A stretch of 64,000 nucleotides of DNA from assembly GCA_038501785.1 (NCBI GenBank), contig JBAMJR010000053.1, forward strand, positions 8,971,501 to 9,035,500, read 5' to 3'. Positions 47,001-62,222 of the stretch are shown in pieces. The position numbers and the translations under genes were made by a program. The stretch is from Myoxocephalus aenaeus (taxonomy: Eukaryota; Chordata; Actinopteri; Perciformes; Cottidae). The notes under the pieces are model-generated. The model was not told the origin of the DNA. It saw only the letters and a list, made by a program, of their open reading frames with translations, and did not search any database. How positions within the stretch are numbered: the stretch's first letter is position 1; each line of letters opens with the position of its first letter.

Positions 47001-50000
47001 CCAGGCCAAGGACCCCCAGGGCAACAGGGCCCCAAACCAGGTCAAGCACCACCAGGTCAAGGCGCCAAACAGGGTGGCCCTACCCAGCAAAAAGGTGGAC
47101 CCCCTCAACAAGGACCTGGGAAGCCTGGACCCAAACAGCAAGGGCCACCAGGCCCTGGGGCACATCCGGGAGAACCAGTAAAGAACGGAGGCCCTTCTGG
47201 TCAGCAGGGGCCTGGAAAGCCCGGAGGTGGACTCTGTCCACTGTGTAAGACCACACAGCTGAACATTGGGTCTAAGGACACACCTAATTACAATAACTGC
47301 ACTGAGTGTAAGAACCAGGTCTGCAGCCTCTGTGGGTTCAGCCCCCCAGACTCAGCGGTAAGTGATATTTTATTTTCAAAGTCATAAAACTCTTTCTCAT
47401 TCCTTCTGCTGGGTATACTGACATTTATTTAATAATACACAAGAGAGTCCATGTTATTGATGACAGGGGTATGAAAGGTCACACATTATTCAATTGTATG
47501 TGTGTGACATATTAAAATATCAATTCAGTTTGCTCAATCTACATTACAGTGCAAAAGTATAATCCAAGACACACTACCCTGTTAGCAGCATAGTGCTGTT
47601 CTCTGAGCCAAGCAAAGGGAGTGCATCTCATAAGAGTGGCACAATTTGAGGAACAGAGGGACCATATGGACCCAGGGAATGCTGATCAAGGTGACTCATG
47701 GTCATGGCCACAGGAAGATACTGTGCCAGCCTGTGAGGACACTTGGTCACACATGTACGGTAAACACTGGTGGGCCATGATTACAGCACAGCAGAATGAC
47801 TGGTTCCTTCTGCTTCAGCCACTTTTTATTTATAATTATACATGTCAAAGTCATGGTCATTTCTTGAGCGCAACAATCAGTTCAGGAATCTGATATTCGT
47901 TGAATTTGAATTCAGAATAATGTCTCTACAAATGAAAGGCCATTTGCAGTTACAGCACCATTACACACATTGTTCTGTTCTCGATAGTGATCAAATTGTC
48001 AACATCGGCCCTGTTGTACACTGTGGTTTTCACACAGTGGAAACTGAGCTACACTGTACAAAGAGCCTGTACATGTAACAAAGAGCACCGCGGTGTAGCC
48101 AGGGTGTTCTGGGATCATGTGCTGTTTGGTCAAAACAGAGACAATACAATGCAACTGTGTACGATGGTCTAACATGTTCCTCTGATAAATGAAAGAAAAA
48201 TTAATTGATACATGAATAGTATTTGCCTTTCTTCTAACAGACGTTGTGTTGTTGGTGAATGTGTAGAAATAACAAGTTTAAAAAAAACAATAATTTAATA
48301 CACATGATTTATTTTACTTATTAGTATTTACTGTTAAAAGAAACAATTTGGCAAGAGAAAACAGGATTCAACATGATTTGAAACACTAATTAGTGGACAT
48401 GTCTCTGAATGTCTTTATTTAACACTAAACAAAAAGAAAATGGGTATGTTAGGGATTTAATTGGTTACGCTTGCCTGTGTTTATCCTGTAATTACACAGC
48501 CATTGATGAACAGTGTGGAAATGTGTTCCAGTCAAATCTAACCCATCTTTTGTTTTATGCATAGGGCAAAGAGTGGTTATGTCTGAACTGCCAGATGCAG
48601 CGAGCGATGGGAGGTATGGATCCCCCCGGCATGACAAAACCCAAACAAGGCTCGGCTCCGCCCTCGCCCCAGAGACAGGCACCTGGCAAGCCTGGCAAGC
48701 TGCTGATAAAGCAGCAGAGTACTACCGACCAAGGGTTAACGCCGCCAACCACACCAAGGCAGAAGTCTCCTGGTCCTACTTCTCCTGGACCGCTTTCCCC
48801 CGGCTCTTCATTGGGGGGATCCCCCAAGATTGACCCCAAGACAGGCAAACCCATCCAGCTGAAGTCCAGTCCACAGCAGTCTCCAGCTAAAGCCAAACAG
48901 GAGTCCAGCTTTTTTGGGAGCTTGGGAGGTATCAGTCTGGGAGGCTTAACAGACACCAAACCTCCTGCGTCTGCTTCACAAGCTGCCGAGTCCGTTACAG
49001 GGAAACTGTTTGGTGGGTTTGGTGGCTTGATGGAATCGTCGAAGCCTCAAGCCCAGACGGTGCCAAAGCAGGAGGAGTCAGTGGCTGGGAAGTTGTTTGG
49101 AGGTTTTGGAGGGTTGACAGAATCAGCAAAACCTCCCGCTGCTGCTTCTCAGATGTTCAGCTTTGGATCGTCATTCTTGAGTTCAGCCACCAATCTTGTC
49201 TCTGGAGAGGCCGAGAAGGCAGCTGTTTCTCCACCTGGTTCGCCGGCAGACTCGGAACCAGGTTCCCCTCTGGACTTTGGCCACGGCTCACCACCCGACT
49301 CCCCATTCTCCGCTCCTGGGTCTCCTCCTGATTCGGACTGTGCTCCTGACACTCCACCTGCTAAGTCCAAGAAACCCCCCAGAACCCTTTCTGTGGAGCA
49401 GGAAGAGAAGGCGTCAGCAGCCAAACCTGCACCTGCACCTGCACCGGCACCTGCACCTGCACCTGCCTCAGAATCCAAGGGAAGCTGCCCTCTGTGTAAT
49501 GTGGAGCTGAACGTTGGATCAGCAGACACGCCCAACTACAGCTTCTGCACCAAGTGCAAGAAGACAGTTTGCAATCTTTGTGGATTTAATCCTACTCCCC
49601 ATTTAGGAGAGGTAAGGACTACAGTTTTCTTAAACCCCACAGATTTATTGTCCTTTCAACACACTGCTCCGAGTAATTTATGCAATCCGTCTTGTATAAA
49701 TAGAACGCCAACATCCTCTAGATGTTTCATTGAAATAGGTCACTGTAAAGATAACATCAGCTCTGCGTTTTTTCTCCACGAGCATCTTGCAAAGCACTCT
49801 GAAAGGAGGATAGCATGTTATTAGTTGTCCGAAATTCATTAGTTTACCCCAAATAGACTGTAACAACATCTAACCACTTAATAAGTGGATGTGGTCACTT
49901 ATGCTGCATTTTAAAAGCAGTCTCATTACTATCAAGCTTTCTTTAGCGGAGAGGTCGGCCACAAAGATGATTTAGGTTGTTAAAATGGACGTCAAAGAGC

Positions 50001-51870
50001 ACTTTAAACAATTGACACTTGACTCTGAAACTGAGTACCCAGCATATGTGTGTGTACAGTATATATGTATGTGTGACCATGTCTGGATGTGTGTATTCTT
50101 GTTTGGCTGAATGCACACATTTCTTCCTATTGGCTGGTCTTTTTTTGGGAAATCTTATGCACGCGTGACTGATTTGTGTGATGCTTGTATGTTTGCTTTT
50201 GCACGTTTGTGGATATGAGATTGTGTCCATTCATTGACGACGTGGAAACCAAACACTTTTGGCCTGCTTATCTCCCGAGGTGTGAGCACTGGTTTACTGG
50301 TGTTACCGTGGTGTTTTGTCTCATATGGATGCAACTTCACAAGACTGCATTGAGTTCCTCAGAGCAGAAGGTACTCCGTGGTGTAGGATCAGTACATTAT
50401 GGGAATAGAAGCCAAAACGTGTTTTCAGTTGAGTGGTTTCACAGCATGTAGGCAAAACATATTCACATATGCTGCACCCATTTCATACTCCATACAATGT
50501 ATCGTAGTTGTAAATTGACTGAAGTCACTTACGGTACGATATTTGATTAAATCCTCTTGACATGATCATCCAAGTCAGGGCACAATCACGTGTTTGTCCA
50601 CCAGCAGCTCTATCCTATCCTATCACGTGTCAACTACTTTGTTCGCCGAAGGTTGAAGTGTGCCTTTAGTAATCTGCTGTGTATTTCTGGAGGCTCCTGT
50701 AACAGCGAGTTGAACTAAGCTTTGAGTGGACTTCACCGTATCAATCCAGGACATGCTAAATTATAATGGGAAATCAACTTTGATTTGTAAAAGAAAAGAT
50801 AATGGTAAAATTATATTGACTTCTAAGAAATATATATACTTCTTCTCCTTTACTTTCATTCATTCGTCATTTGATATCTTAGGGAATATGCTTATTCCTT
50901 TCCTTACAGAGAGACAGATGAGAAGATCGATACTGATCTCTTAATGTCCATTAAACAAAAGGTTACAACCATTAGCATGTTAGTTTAGCTTAGCTTTAAG
51001 ACTGGAAAGAGGGTATTTTATTGTCTCCTATGATTTTGTACAAACATAGCATGTGTTATTTAGTGAGCTTTAGAGGTGCTGGTGGACTGTTTTGTTATCT
51101 TTGGACTGAGACAGGCTAACTGTTTCCAGTTTGTTGAAGCTTAAAAAATTAAAAAGCTAGAATGACCCATGTCTCTATTGTAGTTGTGTCATGACAAAAA
51201 TAAATGTACACACTTCAGATTGGATAGTAATTATTCTATCATTACTATGAAATACAACAATGAGTGTCCTACATATTCATAAATTGTCTCCATCTTTTCA
51301 AAACAAGATGGCCGCCATTTGTTTACAGTTGTGACAGCACTATTAAAGCTTCACGTTTTTTTAAGTTTTTCGGATTCATGTCCTTTTCTTCAGCTTTTAA
51401 TTGCACATCCTTGCTGGGATAATGAGGACACGAAGTGCACAATCACTTAATTGAGGCCAAGCATGGGGAAAAAATGTAATTATGCTGGAGAGATGGGCAT
51501 CCAAGCCACTGATGCTCTAATTGGATATAGATCCTTCAACACCATCTTGTCTGAAAGCCAGAACGTCAGCTCAGTTTGGTTTTTATGAATGATCTTGCTG
51601 CAAATTGGAACACGAAGGATGAATCATTTTGTACTAGGACTAGATGTCATTTAAGAATTACTAATATTAATAAAGGATTAGTTGAACTAGAATAGAAGAA
51701 GTTACACAATAAAGCAGTGCCTTCCGGAGAATAGCTGTGGGAGACATACACACATACACACCACCTTGGTTGAGTCATACCCCTTACGTACTGTGCCTCG
51801 CTTCTGTGTCATTCGCTATCATAACGTCGACTGTCAGTAGGGGTTCACTTGCTGACGCATGTGAGTGGGT

Positions 51871-51912
<42 letters not shown>

Positions 51913-54900
51913 GGGGGGGGGGGGGGGGGCACAGAGCAGTATGTTTAATTTGCAAGACGGTTGCACTTGCAAGTGGGGCGTGACTGAGACATGCTGGTGT
52001 GAGATTGCATCGTCTAGGTGTGTTGCTGGTTTGAATCACTACAATATGTTGTGAATGTGTGAGTTTTTTTGGGGATCTATTTATCTAAAGTTCCATATGT
52101 CTTCCAATTAGAATACTGCAGGTAAGGCATGGGACAACACGTGTGCGTGTAGGCTTAAACTCTGTTTCTCAAAAGGATTTCAAGGACAACAGGAAGCCTG
52201 TCATTTCTTTCGAGGCTTGATCCAAGTGTCTGTGCGTAATCCTCATCATTATGAGGCGTGAAAATAGCCCCCCCCCGGAAGGAAAAGCACTCACCTTCAT
52301 GGGTTCTGTCTTTCTTTTTTTCCTTCTATCCTTCTTCTTTTATGTCTTCTTTCTCTGTGTCCTTTAATCATTATAAGGCCTAAAGGAGACACACTTAATA
52401 CCAGTGGTTTTTTGGTGCTTATCCTCCTCTTAAGCACAGTGTTTTCTCTGTGTCAGACTCTCCCTCAGCGGTGCTATCCCTATGTCTTTCTCACTGTCGC
52501 TCCCTTTGATGTAGGGAAAGTCTGTACTGTAGATGTGAGTGTCTAGTGCTGCTCAGCGATGTTCCTGCAGTTCAGGCTCCATGTCATGTTGCCCTTATCA
52601 GTAATGAATGTGCTCGTCGGAGAAGCTTTATGTAAAATGGGACAGGCAGCCCTTTGCTAGCACGAACTAAATAATCGTGTATCGTCTTCACCAAGGAGTA
52701 CCGACTAAATCTCACCTTTCTTACCAAACTCTCTAGAATATTTATTGAGAGCATTCTGACGTTTTATGACAATCTTTGGTTCCACCAGTTTAAGATACAG
52801 TTATAGATACAGTGACCTATTTAAGGGTGAATGTGCCTGTACCCAGTTTACGCTGTAAGTAAATAAATAACTATCAAACATAAGAAATGTGCATTTTCTT
52901 TAAACATCATTTATAATGAGTGTTTACTTGTAATTTACAGTTTACTCATCTTTATAGTTACCACTACATTCCAAGTATATAGCTGAAAGAGTATTTTACT
53001 CACCAGAAGATTGTTCATTGCTGTAATATATCAAATGGGCTCCCTGGCTTTAATTATTAAGCACTGAAAGGCTGGGGGAAAGCAGGATCCTAGTTGTTAA
53101 ATGTTGTAAAGGAATAATACGATTTCCTCTGACAGGTTAGAAGACTGGCATCCCATTCATCTCAAGGACTTGTTTAACCTCAAAGACAGGAAACAATAGG
53201 ACCCTATTCAAAGTGGAGAAAGGGTGCCAAAAACTATTTTATTTAAAGAAGTGTTTGACATTTTGTAAAATATTCCTATTTTCTTTCTCGACAAGAGTTA
53301 ATTGAGAAGATTGATACCACTTTCATGTCTGTAAACTGTAAATTTGAAGCTGTCTGGTTAGCTTAGCTTAGCATAAAGACTGAAAACAGGGGGCTAGCCT
53401 GGTTCTGTCCAAATGTAATGGAATCCACCAGCACCTCTGAAGCAGAATCATACTTACACAATGTGTTTAATTAAGGCAGCTTTAGGTGTGCTGAATGTAT
53501 CTTTTTCAAACGTGATGGTCGAAGGAGAGCATTTGTCCTTGACTTATCTGAATGCCAAATACCGAAACCCAAAAGCTAACCATTTATTTTAGAACTTGTT
53601 TTGGGTAACGTTGGAATCATGCATAGGTGAAGTGTTGGAGTAACACAATGGTTATAGTTAAGGTTAGGTCTGTTCAACGTGTGTATGCATGTTTTGTTGG
53701 TCGGCTCATGTCTTGCACATCCTCACGTCTGTGTGGCTTGATGTCCTAACACCCACTCACTATGTGGTGTTTCCTGTGTCTTCCTCCCTCATTGTTATTC
53801 TGTGGTGGTGCCCACAGAATAACAAAACCCTCACATAGTCTGAACCCTCCTGAGTCTGCACTGGCAGATAAGGCATGCTCTACGGTCATACATAATGCTC
53901 ATATGCATATATAGAGTACACTACCAGCCTCTGACACATACAGTCAAGGCCCGCTCAAAACCTCGCCTCTTTACATCATCGATAACATCTTGCATATACT
54001 AGAAAATCCATTTGTGATATGAATCTAATGGTTACTGTAGTACTAGTAGTATTACTAACTGTGTGTAAATGCACGTTAGTCATATGGTCCATACAGTCCA
54101 GTTGCCTGACAGCTCTACCATCACATAGGAGGCTGAAGTGACTGGAAATAGTCACAGCCACTAAAAGGCCACAGAGGGGGCAACACAAGCTACTGCAGGG
54201 CATCTCTCCCTCTTTCTCTCTCTCTCCTTCTCTGTTTCTCTCCCTCTCTCTAGGCTCCTTTGTGTCTTCCCTTTTTAATATTTCCTCCTTTAAAAGGGTC
54301 TTTCTGTTGCACCAGGCAACCCACAGAGTCCCAGACATGGCAACCTTAGAAGGCTTGAAACGGATGGTATTTTTAGACAGTAAGGTGTTGTTTGTGTTTG
54401 TCTGTCTGAAGTAATGTTGTTAATTTGGCAGTGTGAATGCTGGTACATGAAATATATACTGTACATATTATATTAGAGGGATTGCATACACAAGGTAAAT
54501 GAGTACTGTCCTGTTTTCCCTATTTACCAGGTCCAGGTCCAGGACCTTGTTCAAGCTGTGACAAGTGGTTTAACATTGCTTTAGAAATTGCTCCAATTGA
54601 AATGAACTGTCCTCGGGCCCTCTAGCTCCACTCCAGAATGAGTTCCAATTATCCCCATTCTAATGTACTGGTGCTCGCATGCTTAGCAATGACATTTAGC
54701 CACTGAGCCTTCAGTGCCAAGAACGGGGGGAAAAAGCCAAGACATCATGTGTGCCAGCACTAAGCCCTGTTGAGACAGAGAGGCAAGGACAGGCAGGCAG
54801 AGACACAAAGACACTTGAAAACACACACATTCTGGCAGCGGCCTCATCTAGTTAGCACAGGCGGTTGTATTTACATCCTGACTGTTGCTGCTCTCTCCCC

Positions 54901-57900
54901 CTTGAAAACAGGCTTTACCAGAGTGACAGGAGAGTTTCTTATTTGAGTTGAAAAGGCAAGTGGGCTTTGTGGATGCAGTGTCTGACTCTGACTTTCTCCC
55001 TATAAATTGATATTCAATAGGTGTGGCCAACAGCAGAGCCTGGATTAGGAAATGGCTTCTCCTCCAAAAATAATTTCCATGCATTCAAAAACCTGAGAGG
55101 AAAATGGATTAGCTTTTTTTTTCACGCTTAAAGTAGGGCCTTTCATCCTTATTGGATAGCAAATGGTAAATGATGTGCGGCTGGAAGACACTTGTTGGAT
55201 TGACAGATTGAGAGAAATGGACAAGATTCTGACCTAGTCACAAAATGACCTATTTCATTAATTTACAAATAAATAGTGAGGTGGGAAATACACAAATGCA
55301 TCTTCTCTGAAAAGCATACACTATGTAAAAAGCGATGTAGAATGACTAACAAACTCACAAATGACGTGAATGTATAGTGGAGGAAGGGCATGCCCACAAC
55401 CGAGGACAGAAGAGACAAGATAGAATACTGTGACACAAAGAAGAGTCCAACAGGGAGTCGAAAGGGTGGGGGATGTCACAAAGGATATGGGTGCCGGCCA
55501 ATGCTGCCCCAAGCCGTGCAGACCATGACAACCTGACTATTTTGCTTTGTCGTAGCACTCGTGACTTGCGCCTATGAGTCACATGAGCAGCACCTATAGG
55601 CAGAAATAATGTCGGGCTAAAGCATCTGGTGAAGCAGGAATTTTAACATCATACAAGACTTTGGGAGATTATGTGGAGTGGCCGGCACTTGAAATGACTT
55701 GGATGTGATTAAAGTTTGTGAGCCTGAATTGTATCTTTGTAAACAGGTACGCCTGTAGAGATGTTCTATTTTGATACTAGATTTAGATTGACAAAATAAT
55801 GAATGCAATTGCTTATTGTGGTGGACCTCACTGTGTCTTTTGTCACATCAGTCAGAGAAAGGTGAACTTCTATAGTTAAACTTGGCTAAGTGACCAGTTC
55901 AGCATAAAGCATTCATTACATTAGTGGTATATGACTAGTAATATTACTTGCTTGTTGAAACACGTCCTGTCTTTTCTTGTGCACATCTAGAGTTTATTTA
56001 AGCAATAAGGTACGAGAGGCAGTACTGTGTCGTGCAATAATGTACTGTTCAAGGGAGTTGTTAGCCTAACCCGGCAAACCCTTGAACTGTACATTATTGT
56101 AGACACTACTGCCTCGAGTACCTTATTGCTTTTATAATACGGGTACCTGCGACTTTATAAATAGTAATAGTAAGCTGCCTTTCAGCACAAAATAGTTGTA
56201 GCCGGCAAAACGTTGTGTATCGCATTTCAGCGACAGAGAAAATAGTCCCGGGACGCACATACGGGACTATAAAACTGACTCCCTGGTCAGTAAATCTGCG
56301 AGGCCGGTTGAAAGCAGGGTGGAGGATGACACTCAGCCACCGATGTAAAGAAGTGCTCTCGCTGCTTCTGTCCGTCTTTTCTCTGTCATTTTTCTCCTCC
56401 ATGATGTTTAGAGAACTTGCCTCGTGTCGGGAATTTACCGACGTAATCATCTCTCACTGGAAATTATCACGATGTTTCATTCCTCATCTTTAGGTTAGGG
56501 AGGAAGTGACGTGTGTGTTGTCGTTTGTTATGCTAGTGTGGGGGACGCTAAGTGAGCTTGTTAGCTGTTCCGTTTGAGCTAACTTACTGTCAGCGAAGAG
56601 CCCCGTTGCAATACTGTGAACACTCAAGCAATAAACCTGCAAGTTAAGGAAACCAACGTCTGCGAGTCGTTACTGCGGACGTGACAATATCAAAGTTTAC
56701 ACCAAACATGTTTGGTAACTGTCAAGCTTGAAATGACAACTAACGGTCGCGCAATTTAAATCAACCTGTTATTTTAAGTGCGCACTGATATGGAACGCTC
56801 TAAATGTAAACAGACTGTACAGTAAAAATAAAATACACCCCGTGACTCACTCTCAACCAATCAGAATGCTTGATTTGATCTACCCGTGTTATAATAAATA
56901 ATAATAAATAAATGGATAAAGGTGCCCATAACGTGACATATGATATGTAAAATGACTGAGGGACTAAAAGCTAGAGCCACATTTTTTTTTAAACCAAAGA
57001 TACTTCACCGACAGAGGAAAGAAAAGCATCCTAAAATCCTTGCGTGTCTCAGACAAAACCTATCTTCTTCCATTTCCGATGGGAAGCTGACACATGCAGA
57101 CAGATTATGAGTTGTGTTGTAGATAAATGAACACAGATGTAGACAGAACATGCCCTTAATCCCTGGGCTCAGAATGAACATAAACAATGTCTCACACCTC
57201 TTGCTTTGTGTCAGATCCATTTATTTATTGATCCAAAATATAGATTTATACACACAAACACACACTTTGTCAGCCGTTATCACTTACCTGGCGTTGGGAC
57301 ATCAATCCACAATACAGCGACATAGCCTGACACACTTGTCAGAGCTGAGAGAACATTCAGGCTTTTGTTCGTCATCCATCAGCTTTGAGTCTCGCGAAAT
57401 ATTTTGATATTTAACTTTTATTAAACCATCATTTTCCCAAATAATCTTTGCTCAGATGGCTTGCTGTGGCGTCCGGCAGCAGTTTTGATTTATTCAACTT
57501 CCCCGCTCAGACTTTCCTGCTTAATTTTGGAAGCCCAGTTATTCAGCCTTAAAGCTATCACCACTCACATACCATTTAGATTAATGATTCAAACAAGAAA
57601 TACGAGAACACGTGAGCATGGGCCACTGTCAAAGGGTGCTTACAGCACATTGGACCCGAGATGGGAACATCTATAACAGGGTGACATTTATTAGGACAGA
57701 GATATTTTTTGGCTTGCAAAGGAGCTGATGCTGTAATGTTCTGCTTGTCTGGTGAATTATAATTAAGTTGGCAGCTCAGCAACAATCATCAATGAGAAAA
57801 GGGCAACAACTTCCAGTATTAACTTTTAGCAAGAGCTCGAGCACTAAAATGTGACTTAAGCTGCATAAATGACACTAGTTTTTCAACAGTGTTGTGGTTT

Positions 57901-60900
57901 ATTCACTCTGGCTGATGTGTTCAGTCCTCCTTCCCCTTTGACAGATATCACGCAACTTTACAAAAAAAAACTTTACTAAAAATTACAACCGTTTATCTTA
58001 TATGGGGCTTGTTTGGGACAAATATTATAGAGGTGTGCCATTGAGACCGTTTCGGAATCATTAAAGATGACTGCAGCTGTTGTGGAACTTTCTGTTGAAG
58101 CTGTTAACAGTCCTGTATTGAACAAACTGGACCGTAGATTAAAAAAAAAAGAATAACAAACTGGCAATTTATGACAGGATTTTGCAAAAATTTGATAAAC
58201 CAACTCATAATTGAGCAGCTCATCTCTGCACGCTGTAGTCTGTTTCCATTTTTCTTTTGCTCAGGTGTTATTATTTATTCCATCTGCTTTGTGACAAGTC
58301 CAGCCTTAATGTGCTGTGATTGCCCATCACATTTTGATACATCCACTTTGAAATTGTAAATGAATTAGTCCGGTGATATCAGGCTAGTACATCCCAATGC
58401 ATCTTGGAATATGGATTGAAAACACTTGTATCTCGCAGAAATGAAGTCAGTTTTTTGGGAAAGTATGCATCATGAAAAACACTTGTCATGGAAAGCAAAG
58501 AACATCATTTCTGATAATGTTGAACATGTTGAACAAATGTTTTTCAGAAAGAATCAGAACCATTTATTGAAAGTACTTTGCACATACAAGGAATTTTACT
58601 TGGTGAAAGGTGCATAACAATAAACAAAAAACTTTGCATTAACATAAGACATAATTAAAAAAATAGAAACATTTTACAATACAAATATGCTAAACCAATA
58701 ACAGTACGGAATCATGAAAGAAACCATCACTCACACTAAGCAATTCAAGCTAGGTGAACAGAAGTCAACCAAGAAGCCGAACAGGACGTTGTGCCACCAT
58801 CAACGTATGTAAGTTACGTCAGCTAAATCTGTACGTTAACATTTTAAGGTCTATGTTTGGCAGTCATCAAGAACTGAAGCTTGTCCTGACTTCCCGGATA
58901 TTGATTAACAGATTTACGCAGAGATAATGTTAAGCTTGTTGGCAGTAGCTGTTGTTGAGTCACCACCAAAGACCATTAAGCTTCTTCTCTTCTACCGCTT
59001 CACCCTTTACCTCACTACACCATGCTCCTTTTCTCCAACTGTCCTTTGTTTAATCCTGTTTGCTTCTCCCTGCTTCCCTTTTGTTCTTTGTCTTGCTTCT
59101 CTCTCCTCCTGTTTTATTATGCCTCTCACACACCATTATCACCCTCTTTTTCTGCATTTCTTCTACCTCTCTCCTCCATCCTCTCATCTGCCTTAAGCCA
59201 TCTGTACCATCGTCCCCTAGATCCTCTATTTCTCCCACTGTCGGTGCCAGGTTCCGTCTAAATTTAGATGGGGGATACGCTTAATAAAAGAGCTGCACCG
59301 ACCTTCCGAATACTCCAATTCCCAGTTGGAAACAATAACCGAACATGGGCAATGGCGACAGCCTATCTTGTCTCCATATGTGGTTGCCGTCTGCGATTCT
59401 CATTTAGTCTCCCTTCCGTGTCCTTGGAGGAAGTTGGAGATGGATGCAAAGTTGGAGATGAAAGAGAGACACAAACACTCATACTGAATCTCTCCTTATT
59501 CATGTATAAGCTTGCATGTTGTTTGAGAAACGTCATGTGGGAAGAGTTGTCATTTCCTTAAGAGATATTTCAAGCCTTTCATCTGGGTATATGTATCACC
59601 TTCACAAACTCTCTGTGGGTGTTGGTGGGTGTCACATTTTTTTGGGTTTCCATTCACATGTGATGCTAGAAAACGTCCTTGGAAGATGGTGATGTGAGCG
59701 AATGACTCCCCGGCTTTTATGAATCATCCACGCTGCTGTTTGCAGAACTCATCACGGCAGACAGACAGGAACGCACACAGGCATGTGACATTTTATTTAA
59801 AAGCTTGCAGCAGAAAAGATTGTTGTATAAAAATAGAAATGTCTCGTTAGTGTTAATTACGAGGCAAGGCTGCAAGAGAAGTGCACCATCCCCGCTAATA
59901 TAGACCCTGTGGATCCCCTCAATAAATATCATGTTCAATGGGTGTGGTGAACGGGTGAAAATCTTCTCCGGTGACAAAATGAGACAGTTTTTTGTAAAGA
60001 CAGTTCTAACTAGGGCTGTAACTAATGATTGTTATCATTATTATTTAATCTGCTCACACATTTTAGCCATTCTAGCAGCGTGGCTTTTCAGAGGGCAATG
60101 TAGGTTTGTCGGTAGGTTGATTCATCCACCGCTTTTGTCCAGAAGAAAATGTCTAATTTTAAGTATTTGATGGTCTACCATGTATGGTTTCCACAAAACT
60201 GTATCCAAATAACCAGCATCAAAAGTTGACATATATACATTTTAGCATACTATTTTAACGACTATTAGAAGGCCATTGGGGAATTCCTTCCCCTTTCCTG
60301 TGGACACTGTGTTTGTCACATTGCTATCAGATCCAACAAGCGCTTCCTTTTTTTGTGTGGATAGACTGCAATGAAATTTGATACAGGAATTCATATCCCC
60401 TGAGGAGGAATAATACTAACTTTGGTGATCCCCTTACTTTTTTATCAAGCACCATCATCAAGGGAAGTTTATTTTTTCCCAATATACTGTTTTAGAGCCA
60501 AATACCTGCAGAACTAATGACAATCCACCCAGCCTTACTTTGTGTGCTAATGAGCAAATGTAGACATGTTAACACGCTGAACTAAATGGGTAAACCTGAT
60601 AAATTCTGCCTTCTATACGCATGCTAGCATTGCTATTTTGAGCATGTTAGCATTAGGCTCAAAACACCACTGTGCCCAAGTACAGCCTCACAGATGTATT
60701 GGCGCTGGAGCATGGCTGTAGACAAAGCTATTACATTTACAATGATAATATAAGCACATCTTTCCATTTTATAAGCTGGAAACCACACATATTTGTCATT
60801 TTCACTCATTAAATCAATACAATGATTGATTGATTATCAATCTTTACATTAAATGAAAAGCGTTTCCATGTATTATTTGGTATAAAGTGATCCAAGCTAC

Positions 60901-62165
60901 CTGGGAAGCTAAACACTGTGTACAGACACTGTGTAACAGAGGGGTTATTCCAAATTACTTAAAAAGGGGTGATTTAGCACTGCACATCAGCTAAAGGACG
61001 GACCAAGTGTTTTTTTAAGGAGGGGTAAAAGCTTTAAGTGTGCCTGTTGTGATGTGTTGATAAAAGTCGGTGATGACAAACTCTGAAGTGGCTGCGGCTG
61101 ACCGGCTGTCTGACTCAGTGTTTTTTTTTAGCGTTTCATATCTGGCGGCCATCTCTCCGGCTCTCAGTGCCTGGTCTCTCTGATAAAGCCATCCAGCTGG
61201 AGAAACTCCCATCTCAAGTCTTCCCAGCAAGGACGGATGTTGATTCACAGACTTGCATCTGTGCTGTGTCCATCGTCATGTTTGAGGATTGACTGGATTT
61301 CTGTCAAATTGGGAATGTAACTCATTAACGTCAGCAAACCCTAACACAGGCATCTCTGTTGTTTATTTTTTGCATTTTTTGTGTTGGTTTCTGTCCCTGT
61401 GTCTGTATCCTTCTCTTCTTCCAGATATTTAAATCATCTTTTGTGGTTTAAATATTTTTTTGAAAGCATTTGTGGAACAATTTTTACACTATTTATTAAA
61501 TAAAATTGGAAAGAAAGAGCGAGAGAAAGGAAAAAGAAAACAGGAGAGGGGGAATAAATCTATCGACATATCTCCTTCTTTCTTGCAATGCCACATATAG
61601 AAATATTTTCCCCGTCAAAACATTCTCAATGTCTTTTTATGTTTGGGTACATGCCACTGAGATGTGTATGCAGGTGTCTCATTCTCTCTTGAGTTTAAGC
61701 TTTCTGTTGTTTAAACATGGTCTGAAACAGGGCGGCTCATGCCTTATTTACCCTGACTTTGCTGCTGCGACATTCCCTTAGTCGTCTTCTTTCTTCCATC
61801 CTCCTCCTGTCTCCCTCTTTCTTTCTATGGCTAGAGAGAGTTGCCTTGTCTGCTGCATGGCTTAACATGCATCTTTAGCATAAAGGCCCAAATTTAGCAT
61901 AAACCCTGCTGTTAAGCCAGGCAAACGCATTCATAAGAGCAGGGGGTCACGGAGGAACGTTAAATGAACTTGTGTTGAATGCACTTGGCGAAATGTGAAA
62001 TGAGGCGTTTACGTCAATGTTAGGGTTGAAAACATGCTGACTACTGACCTCTAGATTCACTGTATGTATGTGTATAAGGCAAATTACTGTTTCCATGTTT
62101 GGTTCCCATGATACATGTTCTGGTCTGGTGTCCCCACATTACATAGATAAGTATTTGTGTGCCTA

Positions 62166-62222
<57 letters not shown>

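Noticed and set aside
46429..47181. 250-codon ORF (and a 173-codon minus-strand ORF) overlapping piccolo exon 2
   Set aside because: They are open because the GC-rich repeat lacks stops in several frames. The annotated frame alone has the conserved PCLO motifs and matching splice phases.
47621..47893. Possible alternative exon inside piccolo intron 2
   Set aside because: The ORF is protein-like but has no convincing acceptor, and inclusion would insert sequence into the middle of zinc finger 1.
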